NCBI RefSeq assembly: GCF_000943555.1
Contig: NZ_JTDV01000014.1
Coordinates: 1 to 64,000, forward strand
Direction: 5' to 3'
DNA length: 64,000 nucleotides
Source: Neotamlana nanhaiensis
GTDB lineage: Bacteria > Bacteroidota > Bacteroidia > Flavobacteriales > Flavobacteriaceae
The notes under the pieces are model-generated. The model had not been told where the DNA came from. It worked only from the letters and a program-made list of their open reading frames with translations, and did not search any database. This document shows, in pieces, positions 9,052-17,052 of this stretch; position 1 is the stretch's first letter; each line of letters starts with the position of its first letter. The translations under genes were made by a program, and so were the position numbers.

Positions 9052-9789
9052 CTAATGATCTTCTTTGTCCTTAAAAATATATCGGATTTTGAGTGACTCC
9101 TCCTCTACTTCGTCTTCAGGTAATGTTTCAATAAAATTGCCATTTTCGTCGAAGTGTTTCAAAAACGGATCGTCGTCTTCGTTATAATGCGCTTCTTCCC
9201 ATGCGTATTTTTTAGGTTTTGCAATTTCTTTTTTAAAGATAAAAGCAAACAGTAAACCTGTTATTAAACCTGACAAATGACCTTCCCATGATATGCTGTT
9301 ATCAACTGGCATGGTATACCAAATCATGCTTCCGTATAAAAATACAACTAAAAGCGACAACGCAATTAAACGGTAATGCTTTGCAAAAATACCTTTAAAA
9401 AATGTAAAGCTTACAAGCACGTATATAAGTCCACTAGCGCCAATATGGTAAGAGCTTCGGCCAATACACCATGTTAAAAACCCTGATAATAAAATGCCAT
9501 AAAACAAAACTTTCCATGCAATTTGTCTATAGAAATAAAACAACGCTGTAGATAGTACAAACAACGGAATGGTATTATGATAAATATGCTGAATATCGCC
9601 ATGAACGAACGGACTTAAAAACACACCTCTTAAACCTTTTAAGGTTTGCGGATAAACGCCGTACTTGCTAAAGTTATAACCAAACCTAACTTCGGCCCAA
9701 AACACAATCCAGATGGTTAGGACAAAAAACAAAGGGTACGCTATAACTCCTGTTGAAAATTTAAATGGTGACGATGAATTCATTACCAT
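9052..9789 (-). CDS. Rhomboid-family intramembrane serine protease
   Basis: Membrane-embedded protease of the inner membrane, cleaving transmembrane substrates. Signatures: HxxxN in loop/TM2 (HIYHNTIPL), the catalytic serine in GASG (YHIGASGLIY) and the catalytic histidine in the last core helix (GHLSGLITG). About six hydrophobic segments are followed by an acidic cytoplasmic tail (DDDPFLKHFDENGNF). An in-frame ATG lies farther upstream (9894), but its first 35 codons fall on the GC-rich dispersed repeat and are not rhomboid-like. I start at ATG 9789, with ATG 9783 equally possible (MNSSSPFKF). The gene ends 6 bases before the heptamer array. Confidence 0.9.
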   Translation of the reverse strand: MVMNSSSPFKFSTGVIAYPLFFVLTIWIVFWAEVRFGYNFSKYGVYPQTLKGLRGVFLSPFVHGDIQHIYHNTIPLFVLSTALFYFYRQIAWKVLFYGILLSGFLTWCIGRSSYHIGASGLIYVLVSFTFFKGIFAKHYRLIALSLLVVFLYGSMIWYTMPVDNSISWEGHLSGLITGLLFAFIFKKEIAKPKKYAWEEAHYNEDDDPFLKHFDENGNFIETLPEDEVEEESLKIRYIFKDKEDH

Positions 9790-9843
9790 TAAAATAGCAA
9801 AAAAGCATCCAACTTTGGTTTTAGTGCTAAATTGGCAGATACG

Positions 9844-9923
9844 CCCGCGTGAGCGATTGCAGTGAAAAGCCCACAGCGTAGCGCGGACTTGCAACGGAAA
9901 GCGCGACCCGCAGGGGCACGCCC
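9844..9923. repeat. GC-rich dispersed intergenic repeat, copy 1
   Basis: An unusually GC-rich ~80-bp island in AT-rich DNA between the divergent rhomboid and rarA genes. It contains GCGTGAGCGATTGCAGTG near 9848-9865 and a distal CGACCCGCAGGGGCACGCC near 9904-9922. Both blocks recur in the same order and orientation at 27411-27498 (15 of 18 matches in the first block). It is neither coding nor a recognisable RNA gene. It supports starting the rhomboid after it. Confidence 0.6.
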
Positions 9924-9988
9924 AAATTATTTTTAAATATGATTGGTTATTTTATCGCCTTAGTTATATTCTTTTTAATTTTACAGTT

Positions 9989-11272
9989 ATGAATGCAAAT
10001 GAGCCTTTAGCGGAACGATTACGACCAAAAACGTTGGAAGATTATGTGAGCCAAGAGCATTTGGTGGGTAAAAATGGTACGCTTATACAGCATATTAAAC
10101 AAGGTTTAATTCCGTCAATGATTTTTTGGGGACCGCCTGGTATTGGCAAAACGACCTTGGCAAATATTATTGCGAACCAATCTGGAAGGCCTTTTTACAC
10201 GTTAAGCGCCATTAGTTCTGGGGTTAAAGATGTTCGTGAGGTTATTGATAAAGCAAAAAATAGCGGCGGTTTGTTTACTACCAAAAACCCTATTTTGTTT
10301 ATTGATGAGATTCATAGGTTTAGTAAATCGCAGCAAGATTCGCTGTTGCAAGCTGTTGAAAAAGGTTGGGTTACACTTATTGGTGCCACTACCGAAAACC
10401 CGAGTTTTGAGGTTATTTCGGCATTACTTTCGCGCTGCCAAGTGTATATTTTAAATGCTTTTGATAAAGATGATTTAGAAACGCTTTTAAAGCGTGCTAT
10501 TTCTGAAGATGAATACATATCGAAGAAAAACATAACCCTTAAAGAAACGAAAGCGCTATTGAGGCTTTCGGGTGGTGATGCTAGAAAATTACTGAATATT
10601 TTTGAGCTAATCGTGAATTCGTTTGGCACTAATGATGTTGTAATTACCGATGATGTTGTTTTGCAAAAAGTACAGAATAACGCGGTACGTTATGACAAAA
10701 CGGGCGAACAGCATTACGATATTATTTCGGCGTTTATAAAATCGATTCGTGGTAGCGACCCTAATGGCGCGGTATATTGGCTAGCTCGGATGATTGAAGG
10801 TGGCGAAGATGTGAAATTTATTGCGCGCCGTATGCTTATTTCGGCAAGTGAGGATATTGGCAATGCCAACCCAACGGCTTTGGTTATTGCTAACAACACA
10901 TTTCAGGCAGTTACAACTATTGGATATCCAGAATCTCGCATTATTTTAAGTCAATGTGCGACGTATTTAGCTTGTTCTCCAAAAAGTAATGCCGCTTATA
11001 TGGCTATTGGCAAAGCGCAACAATTGGTGAAACAAACTGGCGATTTAAGTGTACCGTTAGAAATACGTAATGCACCAACCAAGCTTATGAAAGATCTTGG
11101 CTATGGCGACAATTACAAATACGCGCATAATTATGAAAACAATTTTGCGAACCAAGAGTTTTTACCAGACGAGATTAAAAACATCAAACTTTACGACCCC
11201 GGAAATAATGCCCGAGAAAATGCGCACCGTACGTTTTTAAAGGATCGCTGGAAGGATAAGTATGGATACTAA
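9989..11272 (+). CDS. rarA: Replication-associated recombination protein A (AAA+ ATPase)
   Basis: Clamp-loader-like AAA+ ATPase (RarA/MgsA/WRNIP1) that acts at stalled replication forks and gapped DNA. The 427-residue length is normal. The N-terminus PLAERLRPKTLEDYVSQEHLVG is typical. Walker A is GPPGIGKTT (about residues 48-56), Walker B is ILFIDEIHRF, and sensor 1 is TLIGATTENPSFEV. After the ATPase core come the helical lid and the tetramerisation domain (YWLARMIEGGEDVKFIARRML, SEDIGNANP). It is monocistronic or paired with the sulfotransferase gene 12 bases downstream. Confident by motif order. Confidence 0.96.
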   Translation: MNANEPLAERLRPKTLEDYVSQEHLVGKNGTLIQHIKQGLIPSMIFWGPPGIGKTTLANIIANQSGRPFYTLSAISSGVKDVREVIDKAKNSGGLFTTKNPILFIDEIHRFSKSQQDSLLQAVEKGWVTLIGATTENPSFEVISALLSRCQVYILNAFDKDDLETLLKRAISEDEYISKKNITLKETKALLRLSGGDARKLLNIFELIVNSFGTNDVVITDDVVLQKVQNNAVRYDKTGEQHYDIISAFIKSIRGSDPNGAVYWLARMIEGGEDVKFIARRMLISASEDIGNANPTALVIANNTFQAVTTIGYPESRIILSQCATYLACSPKSNAAYMAIGKAQQLVKQTGDLSVPLEIRNAPTKLMKDLGYGDNYKYAHNYENNFANQEFLPDEIKNIKLYDPGNNARENAHRTFLKDRWKDKYGY

Positions 11273-11284
11273 AAACTTTTTTTA

Positions 11285-12043
11285 ATGTTAATATTTAATA
11301 AAAGACAAAAAGTAGATTTTATTGTTTGCGGTACACAAAAAGGAGGCACCTCTGCTTTAGATTATTATTTAAGAAAGCACCCTGAGATTGGAATGGCTAA
11401 CAAAAAAGAACTTCATTTTTTTGATAATGAAAATATATTTAATCAAAAAAAAATAAAATATTCACAATATGAAAATCAGTTTAATTTTAAATTAAAAAAA
11501 AAGGTTTACGGAGAAATAACACCTATTTATATGTATTGGAAACCGTGCTGTAAAAGAATATGGGACTACAACCCTAACATTAAATTAATATTTATTTTAA
11601 GAAATCCTATTGAACGTGCGTTTTCTCATTGGAATATGGAATTTGACAAAAATTTGGAATCAAACAACTTTATTAACTCCATACAAACAGAAATTAATAA
11701 CAATACAAATCAGCCCGATTTACAACACAGAGTAAAATCTTATATATATCGAGGGTTTTATTCTGAACAAATTATTCGGTTTAAAAACACATTCCCTGAA
11801 AACCAATTAAAATTCGTAAAATATGAGGATTTTAAAATACACCAACAGGAAAAATTAAACGATATCTTTAACTTTTTAGGAGTTAATTCGAATAACTATT
11901 TTTATGAGCGCAGAACTATTCATAAAAGAAAAAAACACTCTAATATCTCCCAAGAAAGCAAAGATTTCCTAATTAACATCTTTCGAGAAGATATTAAAAA
12001 AGTAGAGAGTTTATTAAATTGGAATTGTAATGATTGGTGCTAA
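11285..12043 (+). CDS. PAPS-dependent sulfotransferase-domain protein
   Basis: Transfers sulfate from 3'-phosphoadenylyl sulfate to a hydroxyl or amine, most often on a glycan in this family. The 5'-phosphosulfate loop is GTQKGGTSALDYYL near residues 17-30, and the 3'-phosphate motif is LRNPIERAFSHWNMEF near 107-122. KKELHFFDN between them is the heparan-type sulfotransferase signature. 252 residues, cytosolic (no signal peptide). The gene is more A/T-rich than rarA and stands apart from any capsule or glycan cluster, which suggests acquisition (inference). The acceptor is unknown. It converges with the next gene with 6 bases between stops. Confidence 0.85.
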   Translation: MLIFNKRQKVDFIVCGTQKGGTSALDYYLRKHPEIGMANKKELHFFDNENIFNQKKIKYSQYENQFNFKLKKKVYGEITPIYMYWKPCCKRIWDYNPNIKLIFILRNPIERAFSHWNMEFDKNLESNNFINSIQTEINNNTNQPDLQHRVKSYIYRGFYSEQIIRFKNTFPENQLKFVKYEDFKIHQQEKLNDIFNFLGVNSNNYFYERRTIHKRKKHSNISQESKDFLINIFREDIKKVESLLNWNCNDWC

Positions 12044-12049
12044 AATGCA

Positions 12050-12880
12050 TTAAAACTTAATATTAAGCTCCTTTTGTTTCATGCCGGCATCGGTATTGTA
12101 CTCATAAATCCATTTACCGTCTTGTTTGTAGATTACAGAATCTTCGCCTTCTACTAAAAATAAATCTTTACGACCTGTTTTTTTTATTTTGAATACTACT
12201 TTAGGTGTACTATCTACTAACTGAAAGCCTGTATCGGTTTCTTGCGCGTATAAAATAGTAGTGGTGGTTTTTGTTAGTTTAGTAGCTACTGTTGGTTTAA
12301 CTACATCTTGTTTTTCTTCTACAACCTCAACAACTTTGCTTGATTTAGCTTGTTTTAAAGTTTCAATTTCCTTTTTTAGCTTTTCAATTTCTTTTGAATC
12401 TTCGCCCTTTGTTTTAGACTTAGCTTGAGCGACAACAGCTGCACTTGGTTCATATTTATGATTAAGCGCTTCTAACGATTTAAATGCTTCTCTTAAGGCT
12501 TCGTGATAAGCTTTTTGATACTCTTTTTCTCTACTCTCGCCCATTTGCGAGGTGTACACCACTTTACCATTACAATCCTGTAACTGCAAGGTAAGCTTAG
12601 TTTTAAATAATCCAGAATCTTTTAAAACATCTGAATTTAATGCTAAACAACGGTTTAATGCTAACTCTTCGGGGTAATTTTCTCCTTCAAATAAAGCTTC
12701 AAAACCGTATTTATTGAATAAAAATTTAGATAAAGAATTTAATTGATATTGATCTTGTTCTTTTAAAAAATCGTATTTCTTTGAAACAATTACATATTTA
12801 TAATCGTTTAAACTTCCTTGTGCGAAAGCGGTGTTTAATGTTAAAATTGCTATTAACAGAAGTACTAGTTTAGTTTTCAT
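12050..12880 (-). CDS. Exported protein of unknown function with coiled coil
   Basis: Not recognised. 276 residues with a clear type I signal peptide (LLLIAILTLNTAFAQG). Residues about 25-150 form an alpha/beta region (YKYVIVSKKYDFLKEQDQYQLNSLSKFLFNKYGF; LTLQLQDCNGKVVYTSQMGESREKEYQKAYHEALREAFKSL) that looks like an intact domain. Residues about 155-200 are a charged coiled coil (EIEKLKKEIETLKQAK), and the last 80 residues are beta-rich (FLVEGEDSVIYKQDGKWIYEYNTD). Probably periplasmic. Its start is 49 bases from the YjjG-like gene upstream, so they may be cotranscribed. Confidence 0.75.
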   Translation of the reverse strand: MKTKLVLLLIAILTLNTAFAQGSLNDYKYVIVSKKYDFLKEQDQYQLNSLSKFLFNKYGFEALFEGENYPEELALNRCLALNSDVLKDSGLFKTKLTLQLQDCNGKVVYTSQMGESREKEYQKAYHEALREAFKSLEALNHKYEPSAAVVAQAKSKTKGEDSKEIEKLKKEIETLKQAKSSKVVEVVEEKQDVVKPTVATKLTKTTTTILYAQETDTGFQLVDSTPKVVFKIKKTGRKDLFLVEGEDSVIYKQDGKWIYEYNTDAGMKQKELNIKF

Positions 12881-12929
12881 ATGGTTTTTTTCTTTTTTTT
12901 GCTGACTAAATATACAACTTTACTATACG

Positions 12930-13619
12930 TTACAAATATTTTTTAAGCTGAATTAAATTATCTATTTGCTTAACGTTGGCATTTCCAGGTATATTATGAA
13001 AATTTACAAAAACCGTTTCCATACCAACTTTTTGCGCGCCTAAAATGTCGGCCTCAAAATTATCACCAATCATAACACTTTTACTTGCATGGCAATTAGC
13101 CAACTGCATCGCGTGATTAAAAATTTTAGGATCGGGCTTTTTTACACCAACCATTTCGGAATTTGTTACCGTTTTAAAGTAAAGGTCGATTTTAGAATTT
13201 TCTATTTTTTTCTGCTGAACTTTATCAAATCCATTTGTAATGATGTGCAAATTATAATGAGGTTGCAAGTAATTTAGTATTTCAACGGTATTTTCGAATA
13301 AATAATTGAAACTTGAGAGATGCGCTATGTAATCGTCGGACAACTTATGAATCATTGATGCTTCAATAGAATGATTCATCGCACTAAAAGCATCATTTAA
13401 CCTTCCAAAACGCAAAGCTTCTTTTTCTACTTTACCCTCTCGAAACAGCTTCCAATATTGCTCGTTAATGGGTACATATTCGCTTAAAAACGCATCAAAA
13501 TCAGCATTAATACCATTTATTTTAAAAATTTTATCGAATGTAAGTGCTGAGTTTTTATCGAAATCCCAAAGTGTGTGGTCTAAGTCAAAAAACACATCAG
13601 TAATACCTTTAAGCTTCAT
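12930..13619 (-). CDS. HAD-family noncanonical pyrimidine nucleotidase, YjjG type
   Basis: Cytosolic phosphohydrolase that probably removes phosphate from nucleoside monophosphates, including damaged or noncanonical pyrimidines. HAD motif I is DVFFDLDHTLWDF with nucleophile Asp12 and acid/base Asp14; motif II is IITNGF; motif III/IV is VGVKKPDPKIFNHA then VMIGDNFEADILGAQKVGM. The helical C1 cap (about 20-100) and 229-residue length match YjjG. Its start overlaps the end of the upstream deacetylase-like gene by 11 bases, indicating translational coupling. Substrate range within HADs is hard to predict. Confidence 0.85.
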   Translation of the reverse strand: MKLKGITDVFFDLDHTLWDFDKNSALTFDKIFKINGINADFDAFLSEYVPINEQYWKLFREGKVEKEALRFGRLNDAFSAMNHSIEASMIHKLSDDYIAHLSSFNYLFENTVEILNYLQPHYNLHIITNGFDKVQQKKIENSKIDLYFKTVTNSEMVGVKKPDPKIFNHAMQLANCHASKSVMIGDNFEADILGAQKVGMETVFVNFHNIPGNANVKQIDNLIQLKKYL

Positions 13620-14910
13620 TTGCTGAATCTAAAATTAAATTAAACAATTCTTTAAAACCCTTCCATCGAGCATCATCTGTAAATGTGTAATTATGAAACA
13701 CTGGCACAAACTCGCCGTTTACCTGTTTTACTTCGTTTATAATTTGGGTTAAAATCTGTTTTTTATCTAACAACGATTTATGCTTTAAAAGAGCATAATC
13801 CATTACATGATACGAATTTATAAGTAAGGGCGTTTGTATTTCGTAATCTAAATCGTAAAACAAAAATGGCGTACAGCTACCAGCGCGAAAACCAATGGTA
13901 TTTACATAGCCCATGGTATAATCTTCATTAATTTCTAAATCGATTAAATTTCGATACGATTCAGGCAAATTTAATTTAGAAAACGATTGCCTTGATGCTT
14001 TTAACTTAGTGTTTAAAATATCTTCCATTCGTTGCTTTTCCTTTTTTAATATTTCAACATTACTCAACGCAAAAAAAGAAGCTTTTATACCGACGTAACA
14101 ATAATCGGCTACATGTTTTATTAGGGAAACAAATTTTTTATTGTTTACACTAATGCTTTTATCGAAGGTAGAATAATCGCCTATTAAAAAGAAAAACTGA
14201 AATCTATCTTTAGCATACCGCTGTCTGTTAATGATATATTTAAACGTATCGAACGGGTCGTGCCTAAAACCAATTAAGACCATAAGTCTTACATATAGGC
14301 TTTTAAACCTAAAATGTAATATATCGCGAAGCATACCTCCTATAGTTCTCACAACGCCTTTAGCCCTGTATTGGTAAGCTGTTGGCACATCTATAAGGGG
14401 TTTTATGCTATACTTTTTATTGGTAAATTGATAATCTGGAAACTGCTCGTGCAAAGCTTTTTTAAATTTATACGCCCAAATATCGACTACGGGTTGATGT
14501 AAAAAATTATTATTGTATGCTACACTTTCGGTAGCCGTAAAGCGACCGTAGTCATCTTTTACATGTGGTAAATATTCTTCGTATCGAGAAAGTAAATAAA
14601 ATGAAGCTGCAAAAATATCGAAAGGTAACGCACTTTTTTCTCCATTGAAAAAAAAGCATTTGGTGTTTTCCCAGTCTTGAACATTAATATCGACATCGCT
14701 TAAACCTTGCTCGAATAAAATATCATGACTTTTTATAAAAAACTCACTACTTAAAGGTTGTTTGGTGTAAGACATTTTTAAGCTATCGTGAGCTATAAAA
14801 TCTTCTACTTTTGTAGTAAAGCTTACTGGAATATTTAAAATACGAGTACAAATATGCTTAAACACGTACTTTAATCGTGGAGTAATTTTATGAGTATAAA
14901 CTAAAAGCAT
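13609..14910 (-). CDS. Polysaccharide-deacetylase-like protein (DUF7033 type)
   Basis: 433 residues with the layout of the Bacteroidota DUF7033/polysaccharide deacetylase family: an N-terminal domain (PFDIFAASFYLLSRYEEYLPHVKDDYGRF) and a NodB-like half (PLIDVPTAYQYRAKGV, FFFLIGDYSTFD, EDYTMGYVNTIGFRAGSCTPFLFYDL). As I recall the family, conserved histidines sit in GLHPS and RQHF; here the corresponding stretches read VGIKASF and RQSFSKL, so metal binding and catalysis may be lost. There is no signal peptide, so it is probably cytosolic. It overlaps the YjjG-like gene by 11 bases and so is its operon partner. The true function is uncertain. Confidence 0.75.
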   Translation of the reverse strand: MLLVYTHKITPRLKYVFKHICTRILNIPVSFTTKVEDFIAHDSLKMSYTKQPLSSEFFIKSHDILFEQGLSDVDINVQDWENTKCFFFNGEKSALPFDIFAASFYLLSRYEEYLPHVKDDYGRFTATESVAYNNNFLHQPVVDIWAYKFKKALHEQFPDYQFTNKKYSIKPLIDVPTAYQYRAKGVVRTIGGMLRDILHFRFKSLYVRLMVLIGFRHDPFDTFKYIINRQRYAKDRFQFFFLIGDYSTFDKSISVNNKKFVSLIKHVADYCYVGIKASFFALSNVEILKKEKQRMEDILNTKLKASRQSFSKLNLPESYRNLIDLEINEDYTMGYVNTIGFRAGSCTPFLFYDLDYEIQTPLLINSYHVMDYALLKHKSLLDKKQILTQIINEVKQVNGEFVPVFHNYTFTDDARWKGFKELFNLILDSANEA

Positions 14911-14990
14911 AGCTATTTAAATTCCAGTTTAAAAGTAACAATTTCCAAAGATTTAAAACATAATTAGAATTATACTTTTGTATTTGCCTT

Positions 14991-15689
14991 TTACAAAATG
15001 GCCTCATCGGCGAAACTAAAATAGGCTTTTTCGGTAATAATTAAATGATCTAAAACTTTTATATCTAAACTTTGAGCGGCTAATTTAAGTTTGGTGGTTA
15101 TTTTTTTATCGGCTTCACTAGGTTTTAAAGTACCTGACGGATGATTATGCGATAAAATTAAAGCTGTTGCTCCAACTTCTAAGGCTTGTTTTAAAACTAA
15201 CCGAACATCTACTAGTGTACCCGTAATTCCGCCTTTACTTAGTTGATTTTTTTGAATAACCTTATTAGAATTATTTAAATAAATAATCCAAAACTCCTCG
15301 TGCTGCAATTCACCAATTACCGGTTGCATGATTTCGAAAACCGACCGGCTAGATGTTATTTGTTTTTTCTGTAAAGCTTCCTCGCCACGTCGGCGTCTAC
15401 CTAATTCCATAGCCGCAGCAATTGTTATGGCTTTTGCTTCGCCAATTCCTTTAAATGCCATGAGTTGTTTAACCGTGAGCTTACCAAGTTCGCTTAAATT
15501 ATTATCTACACTTGCTAAAATACGCTTGCATAAGGCCACAGCACTTTCTTCACGACTGCCTGTACTTATTAAAATAGCAACCAATTCGGCATCGCTAAGC
15601 GAACCCTTTCCTTTATAGAGTAATTTTTCACGTGGTTGATCGTCTTGACTCCAATTTTTTATTGAAAACGAAGTTGATTTTTCTTGCAT
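14991..15689 (-). CDS. radC: RadC-family protein (JAB/MPN domain)
   Basis: Housekeeping RadC homologue. The N-terminal helix-hairpin-helix region is LGKLTVKQLMAFKGIGEAKAITIAAAMELGRR (about 60-95). The C-terminal JAMM-like domain carries the zinc motif HNHPSGTLKPSEAD (H-x-H-x7-S-x2-D, about 178-191) and a catalytic Glu in EEFWIIYLNNSN. 232 residues, full length. No mobile element is next to it, unlike plasmid or phage RadC copies. The biochemical role of RadC is still unsettled despite its DNA-repair name. It runs the same way as the deacetylase-like gene but 80 bases upstream. Confidence 0.92.
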   Translation of the reverse strand: MQEKSTSFSIKNWSQDDQPREKLLYKGKGSLSDAELVAILISTGSREESAVALCKRILASVDNNLSELGKLTVKQLMAFKGIGEAKAITIAAAMELGRRRRGEEALQKKQITSSRSVFEIMQPVIGELQHEEFWIIYLNNSNKVIQKNQLSKGGITGTLVDVRLVLKQALEVGATALILSHNHPSGTLKPSEADKKITTKLKLAAQSLDIKVLDHLIITEKAYFSFADEAIL

Positions 15690-15735
15690 TTTATAAATAT
15701 ATAAATTGTAACTTTAGAAATAAAAAAACTACACC

Positions 15736-16194
15736 ATGAAATCCATTTTTGAAGACGAGGCCAAAACCGAAATTATATCGCGATTAGATAAACTTACCGA
15801 AAACTCGCAAGCCAATTGGGGAAAAATGAACGTTAACCAAATGATAATACATTGCACGAAACCTATTGAAGTTTCATTAGGCGAAAAACCTTTAGAAAAA
15901 CCAAACCTTGTAATGAGATTACTTTTTAAAATGGTAAGTTCAAGTTTATATAACGACAAGCCCTGGAAACAAGGTTTACCAACAGCAAAAGAATATATAA
16001 CCACAAATATTAATAGTGACACATTTGTAAGCAACAAAGCCCTTTTAAAAACAAAAATAGAACAAATGAGTCAATCAAAATCCTATTTTGAACCTAAAAG
16101 GAAACACCCTTATTTTGGTACTTTTACAGCAGATCAATGGGGGCAATCTAATTACAAACATCTCGATCATCATCTTCGCCAATTTGGTGCATAA
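15736..16194 (+). CDS. DUF1569 (DinB-like) family protein
   Basis: Small cytosolic protein of 152 residues. The opening pattern (RLDKLTENSQANWGKMNVNQMIIHCTKPIEVSLGE) and the ending FGTFTADQWGQSNYKHLDHHLRQFG are those of DUF1569/DinB-like four-helix bundles, which bind metal through histidines (His in MIIHC and in HLDHHLRQF). No enzymatic role is established. It is divergent from radC with a short intergenic region containing TAACTTTA, one base off the TAnnTTTG promoter element. It is the gene before the AraC-operator/SDR unit. Confidence 0.82.
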   Translation: MKSIFEDEAKTEIISRLDKLTENSQANWGKMNVNQMIIHCTKPIEVSLGEKPLEKPNLVMRLLFKMVSSSLYNDKPWKQGLPTAKEYITTNINSDTFVSNKALLKTKIEQMSQSKSYFEPKRKHPYFGTFTADQWGQSNYKHLDHHLRQFGA

Positions 16195-16203
16195 GCTATT
16201 TCT

Positions 16204-16257
16204 GGCTACACATACCCCAAATTTGGCTACATACAACCCAAACTTAAGCCCGTACTT
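16204..16257 (+). promoter_or_regulatory. Tandem 21-bp direct repeat, candidate AraC operator at the SDR promoter
   Basis: Two copies start at 16204 (GGCTACACATACCCCAAA) and 16225 (GGCTACATACAACCCAAA), matching at 17 of 21 positions. The spacing of exactly two helical turns is characteristic of AraC/XylS half-sites. A weak -7 element TACTTTG lies at about 16253-16259, before the SDR start at 16284. The AraC gene is the next gene downstream, so this is probably its own binding site (inference). Confidence 0.55.
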
Positions 16258-16283
16258 TGCAGTATAATTTTAAAACAAAAAAA

Positions 16284-17042
16284 ATGACTGATACAAAAAC
16301 AGTATTGATTACAGGTGGTAGTCGTGGTTTAGGCAGAAATATGGCCTTAAAAATTGCCAATAAAGGACTTAATGTTATTATAACCTATCACACCAATAAA
16401 GCGGCTGCTGATAATGTTGTAGCCGAAATTATTAAAACAGGTGTAAATGCTAAAGCGTTTCAATTAGACACAAGCAATACAGCTTCTTTTGATGCTTTTT
16501 TTACTGATGTTGAAGCTTACTTAAAATCCATTAACAAAACGCATTTCGATTATTTAGTGAATAACGCTGGAACTGGAATTTACGTACCCTTTACCGAAAC
16601 TACTGAAGCTCAATTTGACGATATGATGAATATTCACTTTAAAGGGGTATATTTTTTAACTCAAAAAGCACTTAATTTGATGAATGACAATGGAGGCATT
16701 ATAAACATTTCATCTGGTTTGGCACGTTTTACATTTCCAAATTCATCGGCATATGCTTCAATGAAAGGCGCTATAGAAACCTTTACAAAATATGTAGCTA
16801 AAGAATTAGGAGCACGTAAAATTAACGCTAATGTGGTGGCTCCTGGCGCCATTGCTACAGAGTTTGGTAATGGTGAAAATAAAACCAACGAAACAAAACG
16901 TGGTCTAGTAGCTAATGTTACCGCTTTAGGTCGCGTTGGCGAAGCCGAAGATATTGGCGGCATAGTAGCTTTTTTATGTACCGAAGATGCCAAATGGATA
17001 AATGGACAACGCATTGAAGCCTCTGGTGGTTGCATGCTTTAA
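16284..17042 (+). CDS. Short-chain dehydrogenase/reductase
   Basis: NAD(P)-dependent oxidoreductase of the classical SDR family. The Rossmann motif is TGGSRGLG (about 10-17), the structural motif NNAG is followed by TGIYVPFTET, and the catalytic residues are Ser in NISSG and YASMK (Tyr-x3-Lys). 252 residues. ATG 16284 gives the normal N-terminus MTDTKTVLITGG; a longer frame from TTG 16257 overlaps the promoter. The AraC regulator starts 10 bases after the stop, and the tandem operator lies just upstream, so the two genes form a small self-regulated unit. Substrate unknown. Confidence 0.9.
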   Translation: MTDTKTVLITGGSRGLGRNMALKIANKGLNVIITYHTNKAAADNVVAEIIKTGVNAKAFQLDTSNTASFDAFFTDVEAYLKSINKTHFDYLVNNAGTGIYVPFTETTEAQFDDMMNIHFKGVYFLTQKALNLMNDNGGIINISSGLARFTFPNSSAYASMKGAIETFTKYVAKELGARKINANVVAPGAIATEFGNGENKTNETKRGLVANVTALGRVGEAEDIGGIVAFLCTEDAKWINGQRIEASGGCML

Positions 17043-17052
17043 AATACAACAA

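Noticed and set aside
9790-9894. Upstream extension of the rhomboid protein
   Set aside because: It translates the GC-rich repeat and has no rhomboid similarity.
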